Of a stretch of DNA of 64,000 bases, positions 10,591-21,838 are shown in pieces. The notes below the pieces were generated by a model that saw only the letters and a program-made list of their open reading frames with translations, did no database searches and was not told where the DNA came from. Location of the stretch: positions 54,801,691-54,865,690 of the forward strand of contig CM054157.1 of NCBI GenBank assembly GCA_028751875.1, read 5' to 3'. The position numbers and the translations under genes are program-made. Numbering within the stretch: position 1 is the stretch's first letter; each line of letters opens with the position of its first letter. Source of the stretch: Rapana venosa (taxonomy: Eukaryota > Mollusca > Gastropoda > Neogastropoda > Muricidae).

Positions 10591-10699
10591 GGGGGGGGGA
10601 GGGACAGACAGACAGACATAGACAGAGAAACAGAGTGGGGGGGGGGGGGAGGGACAGACAGACAGACAGACAGACAGACATAGACAGAAAAACAGAGTG

Positions 10700-11492
10700 T
10701 TTCTCATTTTACATAGACTGTCTTTCCATCCAATGGATAGTAATATATTTCGAACAGAGAATTACTGACCTTGCATTGTACAGTTGATTTCCTTGTCTTC
10801 ATTTCAATATATCTTTATTTCATTACGATTTTTGTACTAATAATAGAACATCCTCAAATCTACATTTTTAAGGAATGTGACACGATTAAAAGTCTTTTCT
10901 ATTCTCTCAGATAGAATTAAGAGTCAAAAATATGATATCGATTTTTGAAAAGCCTGCCATCAAACTATTTTCAGGAGAGATACATTGTGCAATGACAAGG
11001 AATACAATCTGTGACGCGATTTTCTACTGTGAGAGTTTGGTCACGTACACCTGTATTGTATTGTGTTTGTTTACGAAGCAACACAGTTTATTTCGAAGTC
11101 TACTAGTCTAGACTCAATAATTGATCAAAAATGATGAATTTTACGTGGTTTTTCTTTTGCTTTCTCTACGACTACTAGGCCTATCCTGCTACTACACACA
11201 CACACATTGCTTTCTCATTTCTCTCTACCTGTCTCCTCTTTGTGTGTTGGGTGGATGATGTACGTGAGTGTATGGTATGGCTGTGTTGTGTTTGTAAACT
11301 ATCGCAAAGAAAGAAAATCAGAGAGATAGACTGACTGCCTGACCAACTGGCAGACAAATACAGAGACTAAGGGACAAAGATATATAATTTTGGATTTGTA
11401 CTGCTGTTGTTGGGTTGGGTGTTTTGTTATTGTTGTTGGTGTGTTGTTGTTGTGTTTTTTTGTTGGGGGGGGGGGGGGGGTTCTGCTTCTTT
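10700..11492. other. Unassigned AT-rich spacer
   Basis: No conserved frame, splice-bounded exon or known repeat recognised. A G-run lies at 11,465-11,480. Confidence 0.6.
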
Positions 11493-11605
11493 TATTCCTA
11501 GGTTATGGCTCCGAGGTTCACAAATATTTAGATTTTGCGCATGTGGCTGCCTTTTGCCCTTCATGAAGGTAGTTGCATTCCGACTTCGGGGATGTATGAT
11601 GAGTA
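11493..11605 (-). repeat. Element C 3' end
   Basis: TATGGCTCCGAGGTTCAC, TTTAGATTTTGCGCATGTGG, ATGAAGGTAGTTGCATTCCG, ACTTCGGGGATG, colinear with the reverse complement of 58,433-58,625. Confidence 0.75.
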
Positions 11606-11814
11606 TGTTATAATATCTACGGTATTTTCCCAAAACGTTTGCACTTGTATGTTTTGTTTTAAGTTAAGCCAGTGAATGCTAAACAAAAGAGAAGACAAAA
11701 CAATAAATAAAAAAAAAGACCCAAGACGTTTAACACTTACATATGTTTACAGTAGCAAGGTGTAAATAGTCATGTGTGTCTGTCTGTCTGACTGTCTGCA
11801 TGCCCTTTTCAATG

Positions 11815-11970
11815 TCTGCATAGTATTGCATTGTATAGTTTTTGCATTGCATTGTATCGGATTCTTATATTGCATCGTGTTGTACTGAACTGTACGTTAC
11901 TGTATTGCATTGTATTGTATTGGGTTGCATTGCATAGTATTGTATGAATTTGAGAGAGAGAGAGAGAGAG
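11815..11970. repeat. (ATTGC/ATTGT)n imperfect pentanucleotide and (GA)n
   Basis: Variants of GCATTGTATT occur at 11,820-11,945, followed by GAGAGAGA to 11,970. Confidence 0.85.
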
Positions 11971-12304
11971 GGAGGGAACTATAGTGTACAGCTATCACAG
12001 ATGCGTGATGCACGTAGAAAATAACTCTGTTCACCCTCACAGAGTTGAGTTCTGTGTGACTGGGTCCCCTAACCTAACACTCCACTTTTTTCTTTAAAAT
12101 GTGACAGGACTGCATGCTACCAGTTCGTGCGCACACACACGTTATGCTGAAGAACCGGTTCCGTCTACTGTCGTGGGTGGGTCGGTGTGTGTGACAGAAA
12201 CTGACATTCCGAGTATGCACACAGCACCTGAAGAGAAAATTAGGTCCTGGCAGGTTGAGCTTGCTCAAGAGACAACAGCCTGAAAAATGAATGCACTGAC
12301 TGCT

Positions 12305-12645
12305 GACTAGTGAAGAATAATTGCGAAGAAGAAGAATTGCGAAGAAGAAGAAGAATTGCGAAGAAGAAGAATTGCGAAGAAGAAGAAGAATTGTGAAGAA
12401 GAATTGTGAAGAAGTGTGAAGAAGAAGAAGAAGAAGAAGAAGAAAAAGAAGAAGAAGAAGAAGAAGAAGAAGAAGAAGAAGAAGAAGAAATTGCGAAGAA
12501 GAATTGCGAAGAAGAATTGCGAAGAAGAATTGCGAAGAAGTAGAAGAAGAAGAAGAAGAAAAAGAATTGTGAAGAAGATGATGAAGAAGAAGAATTGTGA
12601 AGAAGAAGAAGAAGAATTGTAAAGAAGAACAAGAAGAAGGAAGAC
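12305..12645. repeat. (GAA)n trinucleotide tract with GAATTGCGAA interruptions
   Basis: About 340 bp. Pure GAA/GAAA blocks (12,421-12,490) are flanked by a higher-order motif of GAAGAAGAATTGCGAA. The purine strand is +. Open frames on both strands are repeat artefacts. Confidence 0.97.
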
Positions 12646-12784
12646 ACAAGTGCAGTGTGACAATCCTGGACAAGACTGCTCCCCTGCCACATCCAGCAGT
12701 TTTGACCGTACTCTACAGGTAACTGTTGTTGATATTTCTGTTGATCATGATGAATTTTCTTTGTTACTGTGTTACACCTTTTGT

Positions 12785-13023
12785 TGTTCCTTGGCTAGAG
12801 CTCCCATGTTCACCAACGGTTAGATAATGCGTAGACCCACCACTAAGGTAGCTGCAATCATCTTGGTTTACAGTCTACAGGACTTCAGGGGGGAGGGGGG
12901 TTGGAGTCAGTACTGGTGTTAACTGCAGGGGAAAAATCCCCTAAACCAGGTGCCTCCATGGTGGTGGCTCGATCCTGGTCCGTTAGATCAGGAGAGCAAT
13001 GCTGTAACCACAAGACTGTCCCT
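12785..13023 (-). repeat. Element C 3' end followed by SINE-B 5' half
   Basis: 12,785-12,862 is element C (TTGGCTAGAGCTCCCATG, GTTCACCAACGGTTAG). 12,862-13,023 is a diverged reverse SINE-B 5' half (GTTAACTGCAGGGGAAAAAT, then a head ending at AAGACTGTCCCTA). Confidence 0.6.
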
Positions 13024-13117
13024 AACCCCCTGTGTGACACGTTTGGAAAAAAAATGTATTGAAAAGCAAGAAAGTAAAGAGGAGTTTATGGTATGCAGGG
13101 TTCCAGAAAGATCTTAC

Positions 13118-13247
13118 GTATCATCATGATGGGCAGGATTTCGTGTGGTTCTTCTATTGTCACTTCTGCTTTAACGGGGGCAGGATTTCCGTGTGCCTTC
13201 TTCCACTCCTGACACTTGACTTCTACTTTTACTCCTTCAGGAGTCAT
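13118..13247 (-). CDS. Candidate coding exon (unknown protein)
   Basis: In reverse, an ATG at 13,245-13,247 opens 43 codons and runs into a strong donor (exon C then GTAAGATC at 13,117). The peptide begins MTPEGVKVEVKCQEWKKAHG and continues through VKAEVTIEEPHEILP. It contains two related halves (VKVEV...EWKKAHGNPAP and VKAEV...EEPHEILP), matching a roughly 50-bp tandem duplication in the DNA. Upstream in the same frame is another ATG-led stretch (MAGGMDSLNRDELCQMSLTL) that ends in TGA at about 13,280, so either the start is the ATG given here or this is a broken gene. I do not recognise the protein. No partner exons were found with confidence. Confidence 0.3.
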
Positions 13248-13409
13248 TTCAGCATTGTGCTGACTTCTCCTTCAGGCAGAGTCTAGAGTAAGGGACATCT
13301 GGCAGAGCTCATCCCTGTTCAGGCTGTCCATACCACCAGCCATGGCCTGCTCTTCCAGATAGAGGAGTGTGGTTTGAACGTGTGTGTGTGTGCACAAGAT
13401 CTGTCCATC

Positions 13410-13750
13410 CTCAGATACAGGTCCGAGGCTCACCAGCCATGAGATTTTGGCTTATGCGACCGTTTTGGTTTTTTTTGCTCACGGTTGTGTTAGCACATTC
13501 CAGCTTCGAGGATGATGTCTACACACACCAGTGTGGCGCATTTTTCAATATTTTTGTCATGGGTTCTTACCAGCACGACTGGCCTACTCTTCTGAAAGGC
13601 AGAGCAGATTTTAAGGTGTAAGCAACATGTTCTGTCGTTTGCATGCTGAGCCATGGTCTGTTAATCTCATCCAAAGGACTTTCAGGGCAGTGAGTCAGTA
13701 AAAGTACTATCAAAGCCAGGGGGAAAATCTCCTTGAACTGAACTAGGACT
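13410..13750 (-). repeat. Element C 3' end, then decayed SINE-B
   Basis: 13,410-13,520 matches element C (CAGCCATGAGATTTTGGC, TTATGCGACCGTTTTGG, CATTCCAGCTTCGAGGATGA). 13,555-13,750 matches SINE-B in reverse with many substitutions (ACTGGCCTACTCTTCTGAAA, AATCTCATCCAAAGGACTTT). Confidence 0.65.
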
Positions 13751-14810
13751 GAGGAGGAATAGGGAGGGTGTAGATTTCTGTAAATGCTGTTGCTTCCCCT
13801 TTCCATTTTTGTATCCTGCCATCTGTGCTGTATAGCCAATAGTAAGATAGCATATATTTTGAATAATCTGATTAAGTGCAACAAAATATTTTAAAAAACA
13901 CCTAGAAAATCAAACCCAAAAAAACTTAACCCAATCAAATTTGCTGCTGCCATGGTGCTGTGTGTATAGTTTTGCAAGTGACGGCGGAAAAATTTCTGCA
14001 GATGAATACTTGTCACTGATTGGTCCAATATAGGACCACCCCCTACTGCAAATTTAGCAGAGTTGTACCAGCTTGCGTGGCGTGTGCAGACGTGAGGTGA
14101 GCGGGAAATGTGGACTTAGGTTTTCAACTGAAGTTGTAATTAATTCGTATTGCTGTCTTCCCAATGAAATTGTGATAGTCGCGGAATGTTCCATACTACA
14201 CAGAGGTTGGTAATATTCTTACTGAGTGCATTCCAATTTTACTTGTCAATCCTTTATAGTCATAAACTTAATATTCCAGCACACCCGTTTCAAATTCAGA
14301 CCGGCCATTTTGACTTCACAGTGATTAGCTTTTAGTCCAGATAAGTATGGCATTGAAGAAGTTTTAACTTGTATGAAGCCTTGTTTGAAAAGGCATCTGC
14401 CAAAAAGTAGAACCACTTCTCATGTCTTTGAAACATGGCTGGTTTAGGACCATAAATAGAACTTGGGGTTAATTTTCGTGAATTTTTTTGCTACCAAGCT
14501 GTCAGACTACAAAGACATGGTAACAATTTAAACCCAAAGTATTTTTCATGACTAGGTGGAGATGCACGTGAAAAATGTGCCCAAGTTTTATTTTGCATTC
14601 ATTACTCTATTTACAATTATACAATTTCTTCTTCGTTCCTCGGCAATGGCTCCAGTGTTCAGTGACGGTGAATTTTTGTTTTTGGTGTGCCACTTGTATT
14701 TTGCACACCATCTAGTTTGGGGCATGTGGACTTCTGGGATTGATGTAATGTTAAAAAATGCAGGTGTGTGTCCAGTGTAATGTGGCTGCTACGGAATATT
14801 CCATGTATTG
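13751..14810. other. Unassigned spacer with one element C trace
   Basis: Nothing recognisable apart from a short element C remnant at 14,637-14,680 (TCCTCGGCAATGGCTCCAG). Confidence 0.55.
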
Positions 14811-15097
14811 TAAAAAAGGTAAAGGTGTCCCATAACCTATAGGGGCCTAAGGTCGTAGTGGAGCGAGGTGTCAGAGACCTCATTCCTCAAGGGGCCAGCA
14901 TATTGAGGGCGACGCCCATCTCCTCTCCCTCGCTGCTTTACCTTCCCTGACCCTAATGAGGGCAGGTACCCATTTATAACTGGGGGACTACTAAGACCAA
15001 GGCGCGCAGTCACCCTCCCAAGTGGTGGCCAAGCTCGACGCTGCTTAACCTTGGCTGGGGTAAAACGAATCCTCCCACCTCTGAGCTAACCCGTCCC
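14811..15097 (-). repeat. SINE-A with imperfect target-site duplication
   Basis: Full reverse copy, from AAGGTAAAGGTGTCCCATAA to CTAACCCGTCCC. Flanks are CCATGTATTG (14,801-14,810) and CCATGTACTG (15,098-15,107), a 10-bp duplication with one mismatch. Confidence 0.9.
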
Positions 15098-15162
15098 CCA
15101 TGTACTGACACTTTGGGAAAAAAGGAATAAATCCTCAACTGGGTAAATTACTGTTTTCAGGT

Positions 15163-16130
15163 GGAAACGTCCTGCACAGCCTGGAGTGAGGGGCTTACTC
15201 CTGCCTTCATTCAGCACAGCAGCAGTTCTGCCTGGTGGGGGGCCTAAAGACTATCACAACAAACAGCCCCAGAGAAAAATCCCCACACCCTTGAACACTT
15301 CCAGACCCGCTGACTGACCAATGCCTGGACCCATGTTTACACTGATATGTGAATGACTCCTGGATGACCCATGTTTCCGCCGAATGACTCCTGAACGCAA
15401 GTTTACACTGGTATCTCAGCTTAGAACATAGTTTGAAACGGAGAGTTAGAGATCTACATCTAGAAGTACCCTGAGGTGGAATAAAACTGAACTCTGCTTC
15501 TTAACTCTGCTCCACAAACTACAAAGCTGAAGACAGGAAAACAGCAGCGACTATCATCAAAGTTAGCTTGTGTACTTAATAGAAAATCGGCTTACAGACT
15601 AACACTCGCAATCCAACAACAAAAAATGGAACAGCCTGTCGTTCACATTTGCCTCCCCCTGCACATGCCACACGATAGTCTGCAGTGGATCCCCTCCCAA
15701 TGGGATTTGCTTGGAAATAAGATGACTACTGACTCACTGGTAAAGAGCAGGAGCAGAGAGATAGGTCTGCAATCTATTTTGAAGCCAAGAAACACAAGAT
15801 CAAGCAGCACAGCAAACAGAATTCAGCAGCATCAACACAAGCCAGACATTAAAATACTGCAGCCCTGCTCAACAACATACATACTGCAGCCCTGCTCACC
15901 ATACGAGACGCTCCTGTGGCCCAGAAGCTCTATGGAGACTTGGAAGACCTGCAGCAGCAAGGTGTTGCTGACCACTGCCTTCCCTGCAGTGCCTGACCTG
16001 TCCACTGACCACCACACCACAGGAACAGAAACGCCGTGCTCACCAGCAAGACGTCGCCTCTTCAAGCTTCTGGCAGCTGTGGGCATCACTGTGGTTCTGA
16101 CAGGCGACTGCTTCAGCCACCATGTCCATG
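15163..16130 (+). other. Exon-like segment, transcript of unknown type
   Basis: The left edge has a good acceptor (TTACTGTTTTCAG at 15,162). The right edge has a good donor (CATGTCCAT then GTGAGTATG at 16,131). There is no continuous frame across it, so if transcribed it would be a UTR or non-coding exon. It contains the decayed RNase H fragment listed next. Confidence 0.25.
15626..15795 (+). pseudogene. Possible decayed retrotransposon RNase H fragment
   Basis: The translation LQWIPSQWDLLGNKMTTDSL resembles the RNase H block seen in many non-LTR polyproteins (a PSH..I.GN..AD.L pattern), but the His and the Glu are altered. The frame continues to 16,177 with no further match. A LINE-like 3' end at about 16,490-16,645 could belong to the same dead element. 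Confidence 0.4.
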
Positions 16131-16224
16131 TGAGTATGATATTATTTTGTAGACACTGTGACACTTGGTATGTCTGAATATTTTGTCTTCAAATAATCTT
16201 GCTTGATGGCAGTAGGCAGGCATG

Positions 16225-16391
16225 AGTAGGCACACACACACACCCTTCTCTCTCACTCTCTCTCCCTCTCCCTCCCTCCCTCCCTCCCTCCATCCTATCC
16301 CCCACTCTCTTTCTCTCCCTCCATCCTATCCCCCACTCTCTTTCTCTCCCCCTCTCTCTATCTTGCTTCTCTATTTCTCCTCTTTTCCTCG

Positions 16392-16472
<81 letters not shown>

Positions 16473-16475
16473 CTT
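16225..16475. repeat. (CA)n and (CT)n polypyrimidine tract
   Basis: (CA)n to 16,241, interrupted CT/CCCT to 16,395, (CT)n to 16,473. Confidence 0.96.
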
Positions 16476-16489
16476 TTCTGTATAATTAT

Positions 16490-16645
16490 ATGCATTGACT
16501 TCATGATTTTCAGAGGAATTGAGCTAATAATTATGTATTTTCATTGGGATTTTGCCCTCTAGGACTTTGTTAACTTTTGCTAAGCCAACCTTATAGATTG
16601 TGGCCTACGGCCGAGGTACATTAAAGTTCTGAGTTCTTTCTATCC
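16490..16645 (+). mobile_element. Possible LINE 3' end
   Basis: GGCCTACGGCCGAGGTACAT followed by TAAAGTTCTGAGTTC resembles the TTCTGAGTTC-type 3' ends of CR1-like LINEs known from invertebrate genomes. Only one copy is seen here. Confidence 0.35.
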
Positions 16646-16699
16646 CCCCTCTCTCTCTCTCTCTCTCCCCATACTTTACTTGGACAATGTCAAATTTCT

Positions 16700-17493
16700 C
16701 ACATTTCTGGTGTCTTTTATCAGGTGCTTTGCTGTGCACAGTGACTTCCACCACGAACTCCACAATGCTAAGCATGCATGACTTTCACTGTGCTAGGCCC
16801 GTGTGGTTATTAAAGGGTAGGGAATGGAGGAGACAGGAAATCTACAAAATCAAAGCTCTGAAGAGCCTTATTTTCGTGATATCTAGAATAAAGATTCGAT
16901 CTTCAGACCCCGACTTTGCTTTTCAACATTGTAGTTCAGGTGGACCATTCAAATCTGGACCAGTCAGTGTGAACAGGACGAACTTCCAAACAAAATGTTT
17001 GACAGCTGTTTAGAGAATAGGTCTCTGTGTGACTTAAAGCTTCAACCACATACACAAGGAACACACGCTGGTGAAATCAACATGACTTCAAACTTCAAAC
17101 TGGGCATTGAGTGGTAGGAGGAGACAAGCTGTCCGTTTGAGATGAGTAAAACCTGTTTGAAACGGTAGGGTCGAATCCGACACCTCAAGCCGCTTGAAAA
17201 GTTAGTGATGATGGTGACAAGACAATCCGGTATCCTTTTTGTCCTGGCTCTGCAGTTCGGGAGGTTAGTCTGTCGGCTGCTTTAGTCTTCAAAATGAAGT
17301 TGGTGTATTGTATTGTCCTGGTGTTTGTTTTCGTGAAGACTAGTAGTGTGTGTGTTCAGATCAAACTGGACCCAGCCAGAGCATAGGTGAAATATTTTTT
17401 GCATGAGAGTAGGTGCCTAACGTGTTAGGAACAATATCCAGAGCAGATAGCAGTTTTAGTAATCCTGTGTTCAGTATTGGAATCTATAAAGAG
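16700..17493. other. Unassigned spacer
   Basis: An acceptor-like TTTTATCAG at 16,723 precedes an open stretch to 17,013 with no family resemblance. Nothing else is supported. Confidence 0.5.
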
Positions 17494-17705
17494 TAAGGTA
17501 AAGGTGGCCCGTAACTTATGTGGTCATTTGGGAGCGAGGTGTCCAAGACCTTAGTTTCTCTGGGAGCCAGCATCTTAAGGGTGGCGCTCATCTCCTCTCG
17601 CTCGCTGCTTTACCTTCCCTGACCCTGAAGAGTGCAGGTACCCATTAACAGCTGGGTGAACTGGAGGACTGTACTGAAGCCAAGGCACACGAACATTCTC
17701 CCTTT
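17494..17705 (-). repeat. SINE-A, diverged, head missing
   Basis: Reverse copy with GTAAAGGTGGCCCGTAAC, CTGCTTTACCTTCCCTGACC and AACAGCTGGGTGAACTGGAG. It breaks off before the 5S-like part. Confidence 0.85.
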
Positions 17706-18869
17706 CCGAAAGGCAAACACAGACAGAGCTGTTTAATCCTTGGGGGGTTTTCCTTACGTTTTAAACATACTTTTGTATTGGCGATTTTCGGATTTAAAAC
17801 AAAAAGCTCCTAGGTTTTGTAAACGAAGCAGCAACAGTCATCTGTACATGAGGTTAAAAATATTGGTTTGCAAAAAGGGGGTAGGGTAAGAGTTGGAAGC
17901 TGAAGCTAACTTCCAAGATCAAATTTGAACACTTTATTTGAACTCAAGTTGCTACAAAACAGAAACAAAGTAACCAGACTCAAGTGGTGCCAAACTTTGT
18001 GCCAAAATGAAATGAAGGGGAGGTAGTGAAGGTGGGGATGTAAACTGGAGGTTAATTGAGAAGACATGGGGAAGTGGACACCTGACACAATTGAACTGTG
18101 TGTGTGAGCATGTGCGTGTATATGTAAATAAGTTGGGGGGTGGGAGGGGGTTAGCGGGGCAGAGGGGAATCATAGTTGATTTTGTAGAAGGGGAACTATA
18201 GGGAAACTGATTGGAAGGAGGGAGGGGGTGTTATTTTTGGCTAGGTTATTGGAAATAGAATTAAAATGCACCTAAATGAAAGAGCGTTGGGGTGTTTTTT
18301 TTGCATAGCCTATATATTTTGGGCTAATTCCTCATTTTATCTACTAGGTTCTTTTGCCAAATGGGAGAAACGGGTAGGATACGTATGGCTAGGTAAGTGG
18401 GAATAAGGCTAGCACACAAAAGAGCAGGGTTTTCTTATGTGGTTTTATTTGGGGCGAATAACTATCTTCGTTCATCATGTAAAAAAGCTTATGAGTGCTT
18501 ATTCCATTATCCTCGATATAAAAGAATAAATAATAAAATAAATTCAGCTTGGGTTCTTTTGGAAACGTACGCGAATTTTCAAAAAATAAAGTAGACTGGA
18601 ATGATCTATCAGAGCTGGAAATGTGTAATTAACAATTGGGAAATGCACAAAAAAGCAAGAAACGACCGTTCCTTTGAGCTTGTTCCTTCATCTACTTATT
18701 TCTGATTTTTTTTAAAATACAGCCTATTTGAAAACAAAAGTAAGGCACTGAACTGATTCCAGAACTGGAAATTTGTCATAAAAAATCCAGTTACTAAAGC
18801 AACGGAAACATCCATGGCTTGTTAACGGGACGGGTGATTTGTGATTTAAAAAAAAAATTCCAAGCCATT
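17706..18869. other. Spacer with a SINE-B 3' fragment
   Basis: 18,478-18,545 (+) is the SINE-B 3' end (GAGTGCTTATTCCATTATCC, TCGATATAAAAGAATAAAT). The rest shows nothing recognisable. Confidence 0.6.
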
Positions 18870-19075
18870 TTGTCAAAAGCTAGGTACCATTGTGTCTATG
18901 TGCCATTGTGTCCACATGTATGCATGCATACAGGCAGACAAGCCAGCTGACCGACAGCCCTTTCCCAGTTACTAATGTTAATTGCTAACACTAACCTTTA
19001 CACTAACCTTTATTTCTTAACCTGGCCCCACATGTGGACACAAAAGGCAGGTGGATACCATGATACAAGATGTGA
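18870..19075 (+). repeat. Repeat F, copy 1
   Basis: Shares an ordered set of words with 27,360-27,570: TTGTGTCCACATG, CAGAC...GACC, TTACTAATG/TTATTAACG, CTAACACTAACC, then CTGGCCCC...ATGTGG.CACAAAAG. Identity is moderate, with indels. Confidence 0.6.
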
Positions 19076-19847
19076 CATAGAAACAATTTTTCTTGGGTTT
19101 TTAGATGTTGGGGGGGGGGGGGGGGCTAGAAAAAGATGTTAGAGGGGGAGGTGGATAGCTGTATGTGGGAAGGGGCATAAGAGAATTCAATGGTTAAGTC
19201 TGTGTGAATGCGAGAGCAAGAATAGGGAATGGCCATTTTTCGATTTAGAGGGGGGAAGGGTACTGTTTTAGCAAAACTCGTACTTGTTCAAATATAAAAA
19301 GGTGGGGTTTAAATGGAAATGCAATTACCAAGATAAGGTTATTGTGTGTGTGTGCTTGAGATAGTATGCATACCAATATACATGCATGGATGCATAAGAG
19401 GACGAACGAGTATATACGTAATCCCTCATTCTTAATGTTTGCATTTTGTTTAGATCAGATGAACTATTGGTTGAAACAAATAAGCATAATAAAAAAAATG
19501 TAAAACAAAAAAAGCCAGAGAAACAAGTATAAGATAAAGGAACTCATAAAGGAAAAGCGCAATAAAAACAAAGAAAAAACGATGAAAAGAAAATGCAAAG
19601 AAGACAAAAAGTTCGTAACAAGAAAGTGGTAGAAACACAAGAGCAACCAACAAAAGCATAAAGAGCTAAATGAAATGAACAAACCCAAAAATAGGAGCAG
19701 CAGCACCAACAACAAAGAAATTGGATACTGTAAAGAGTGAAAAGAACATAAAGGGGGGTAGGGTGGAACGAAACAGGGGCAAGGAAAGAGTAAAGAATAA
19801 GACACGGAAGAAACAACGAATAACCTTAAGCTCGGTTAGAAAGCATT

Positions 19848-20085
19848 GAACGTGGTTGCCTCATGGATAGGTTACTGTTTGCGTGCCATGGCTTCAGTAC
19901 AGTCCTCCAGTTCACCCAGCTGGAAATGGGCACCTGCCCTCTTCAGAGACAGGGAAGGTAAAGCAACGAGGGAGAGGAGATGGGCGCCGCCCTCAAGACG
20001 TTGGCCCCTAGAGAAGCTGAGGTCTAGGACACCTCACTCCCAATATCCACTAGGTCATGGAAAAACTACCATTTCACCTTTTATG
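19848..20085 (+). repeat. SINE-A, 5'-truncated and diverged
   Basis: Starts in the 5S-like part (AACGTGGTTGCCTCATGG) and continues with GCTTCAGTACAGTCCTCCAG, CAGGGAAGGTAAAGCAACGA and GGAGATGGGCGCCGCCCTCA to a TTTCACCTTTTA end. Confidence 0.85.
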
Positions 20086-20567
20086 CCAAGTCACCGACTA
20101 CAGAACTGCTTCTGGCATAGCAGATTCATAGGCATGACCAAAACCAGCTGTGAGACATGTCGACACTGCGCGCAAGAAAGGACACGGATTCCATTTGTAT
20201 ACTTCGTCCTGCTCTGACCAAATATTGCTCCCGAAATTCTGAGCTTTTCGTACAGTCTTTGCCACATCACTACTAAGCCATTGCTTTTTAAGGATCAATG
20301 GGCACCACACTTCTGATTGTATCAGTACTTCTTGCTGAAGAAAAATGTGACAAAAGTAAAATGAAATAGAATCTGATGAAATAAAATGAGCACTAAAGCT
20401 GACATAAAATTAGCACTAAAGATGTAACAAATTTTTGGAAGAGATCAAAGGAGAGCAAACTTGGCGACAGTGATCTTAGTGTCAGAAAATGCCATCACCT
20501 GCACAGACTGAAACAGTGGTCATGAGGGATGTGATGTGATCGCACCACCCAGACTTCAGAAAAGCAT
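20086..20567. other. Unassigned spacer
   Basis: A reverse open stretch at 20,098-20,310 has no resemblance I can name. AT-rich sequence follows. Confidence 0.45.
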
Positions 20568-20570
20568 TCA

Positions 20571-20727
20571 TTTAGGCTCCATTCTTTCCCACACCCTTGA
20601 TTCCACTCGGGTCCTAGTGTGGTGAGTCATCATGTGGATCATCACCAGGCAATCTTCATGTGGATCTTCAGGAGCGGGGCTGTTGTCTGGGGGAGACGCT
20701 GTATCAGGTCCCTGCATAATTATGTAA
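20571..20727 (-). CDS. Candidate terminal coding exon (unknown protein)
   Basis: In reverse, an acceptor-like TACATAATTATGCAG (20,728) precedes 47 open codons ending in TGA: GPDTASPPDNSPAPEDPHED ... RVESRVWERMEPK. Codon use looks coding-like and the peptide is not low complexity, but the family is unknown, the polypyrimidine tract is weak and no upstream partner was found. It may be chance. Confidence 0.2.
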
Positions 20728-21136
20728 GTACATGGAAAACTGTACAGCTGCAGATGAGTGACTTTGATATGCATGATTCAGCTATCGGTTTTTAACTGTA
20801 ATTTTGTGTTTAGGAGAAAAAAGGAGTTACTTAGGGGATTTCTTTTTTGATGTCCAAAATGAGGAATATCATGATAGTGTCGAAAAAATGTGTTTACAAA
20901 TAAAACAGACATTCTGAAATAGTGTATTTAATTAGAACAACTTTAAAGTCCATTGTGATTGATTAGCACTATAAAAATGACACATAAGATTAACTTATTT
21001 GATGAAAACTGAATTTTAATGAAGGTATGGTGAATTAAAACTGTCAAAGTAATGAATGAAATTCATTGCAATCTGAGCCATAAAAACTTAACTGGGATGG
21101 TCCAGTCTTCTTGACGATGATGACTGTTGTTTTCAG

Positions 21137-21227
21137 GGAACTAGGAGCTGGAATGAAGAGCCAGTGACCTGACAGACATGGGCTATGTGTGGCAGCTAAC
21201 TATTGGGGCCTGCGTTGTCAAAATCAG
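21137..21227 (+). other. Exon-like segment 1 of a possible spliced transcript
   Basis: Bounded by GACTGTTGTTTTCAG (acceptor) and AAATCAGAG followed by GTAAGGTG (strong donor). It contains an ATG at 21,178 that opens a short frame continued in the next segment. Confidence 0.3.
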
Positions 21228-21838
21228 AGGTAAGGTGTATGGTACATTTGTCCTTCCATTCTGTGTCTATTTCTTACCTGATACTTGTTTTAGTCAATTT
21301 TTAGATCATTTAACTTGGGGGGGGGGGGGAATTACCCATCCTTTGTTGTGTGGGGTGGGTTGTTGTTTTTTGGAGGGAGGTTGCTGGCTCTTCTTCAGCT
21401 ACATTGCTGTCATGCTATTCCCATACTTCTCATCCCAACCTCTCCACCTATCATCTCATTTGTAACAAAATCATTAAGAAAATACTGTGTCCGTCATTGC
21501 TAGTGAAAAACAGTATTTAAAATGTCATCTAGATATGATAGAATTGTTTGTGTGTTTTGTATGATTGTCGTTTGTGTAGATTTGCAGAACAAATCATTTT
21601 TTTAAGAGTTTAAAGATAGAATTACAGGTTTGTGTTTAAGTAATGGTTATAACTTTGATCTTTACACGTGAGGAAATCAAATCGTAATATTTGAGCTGAT
21701 AAAAAATAAACTGAATTATGATAAAGTATTACAAAATAAGCCTACATTCGTTTTTAAAGTAACATGCTTAGATGAATGTAGCTTTTGACCAAAAGATCAG
21801 AAGTGTTGATGGCACTGATCACGACTCCCTCTCTTTCA

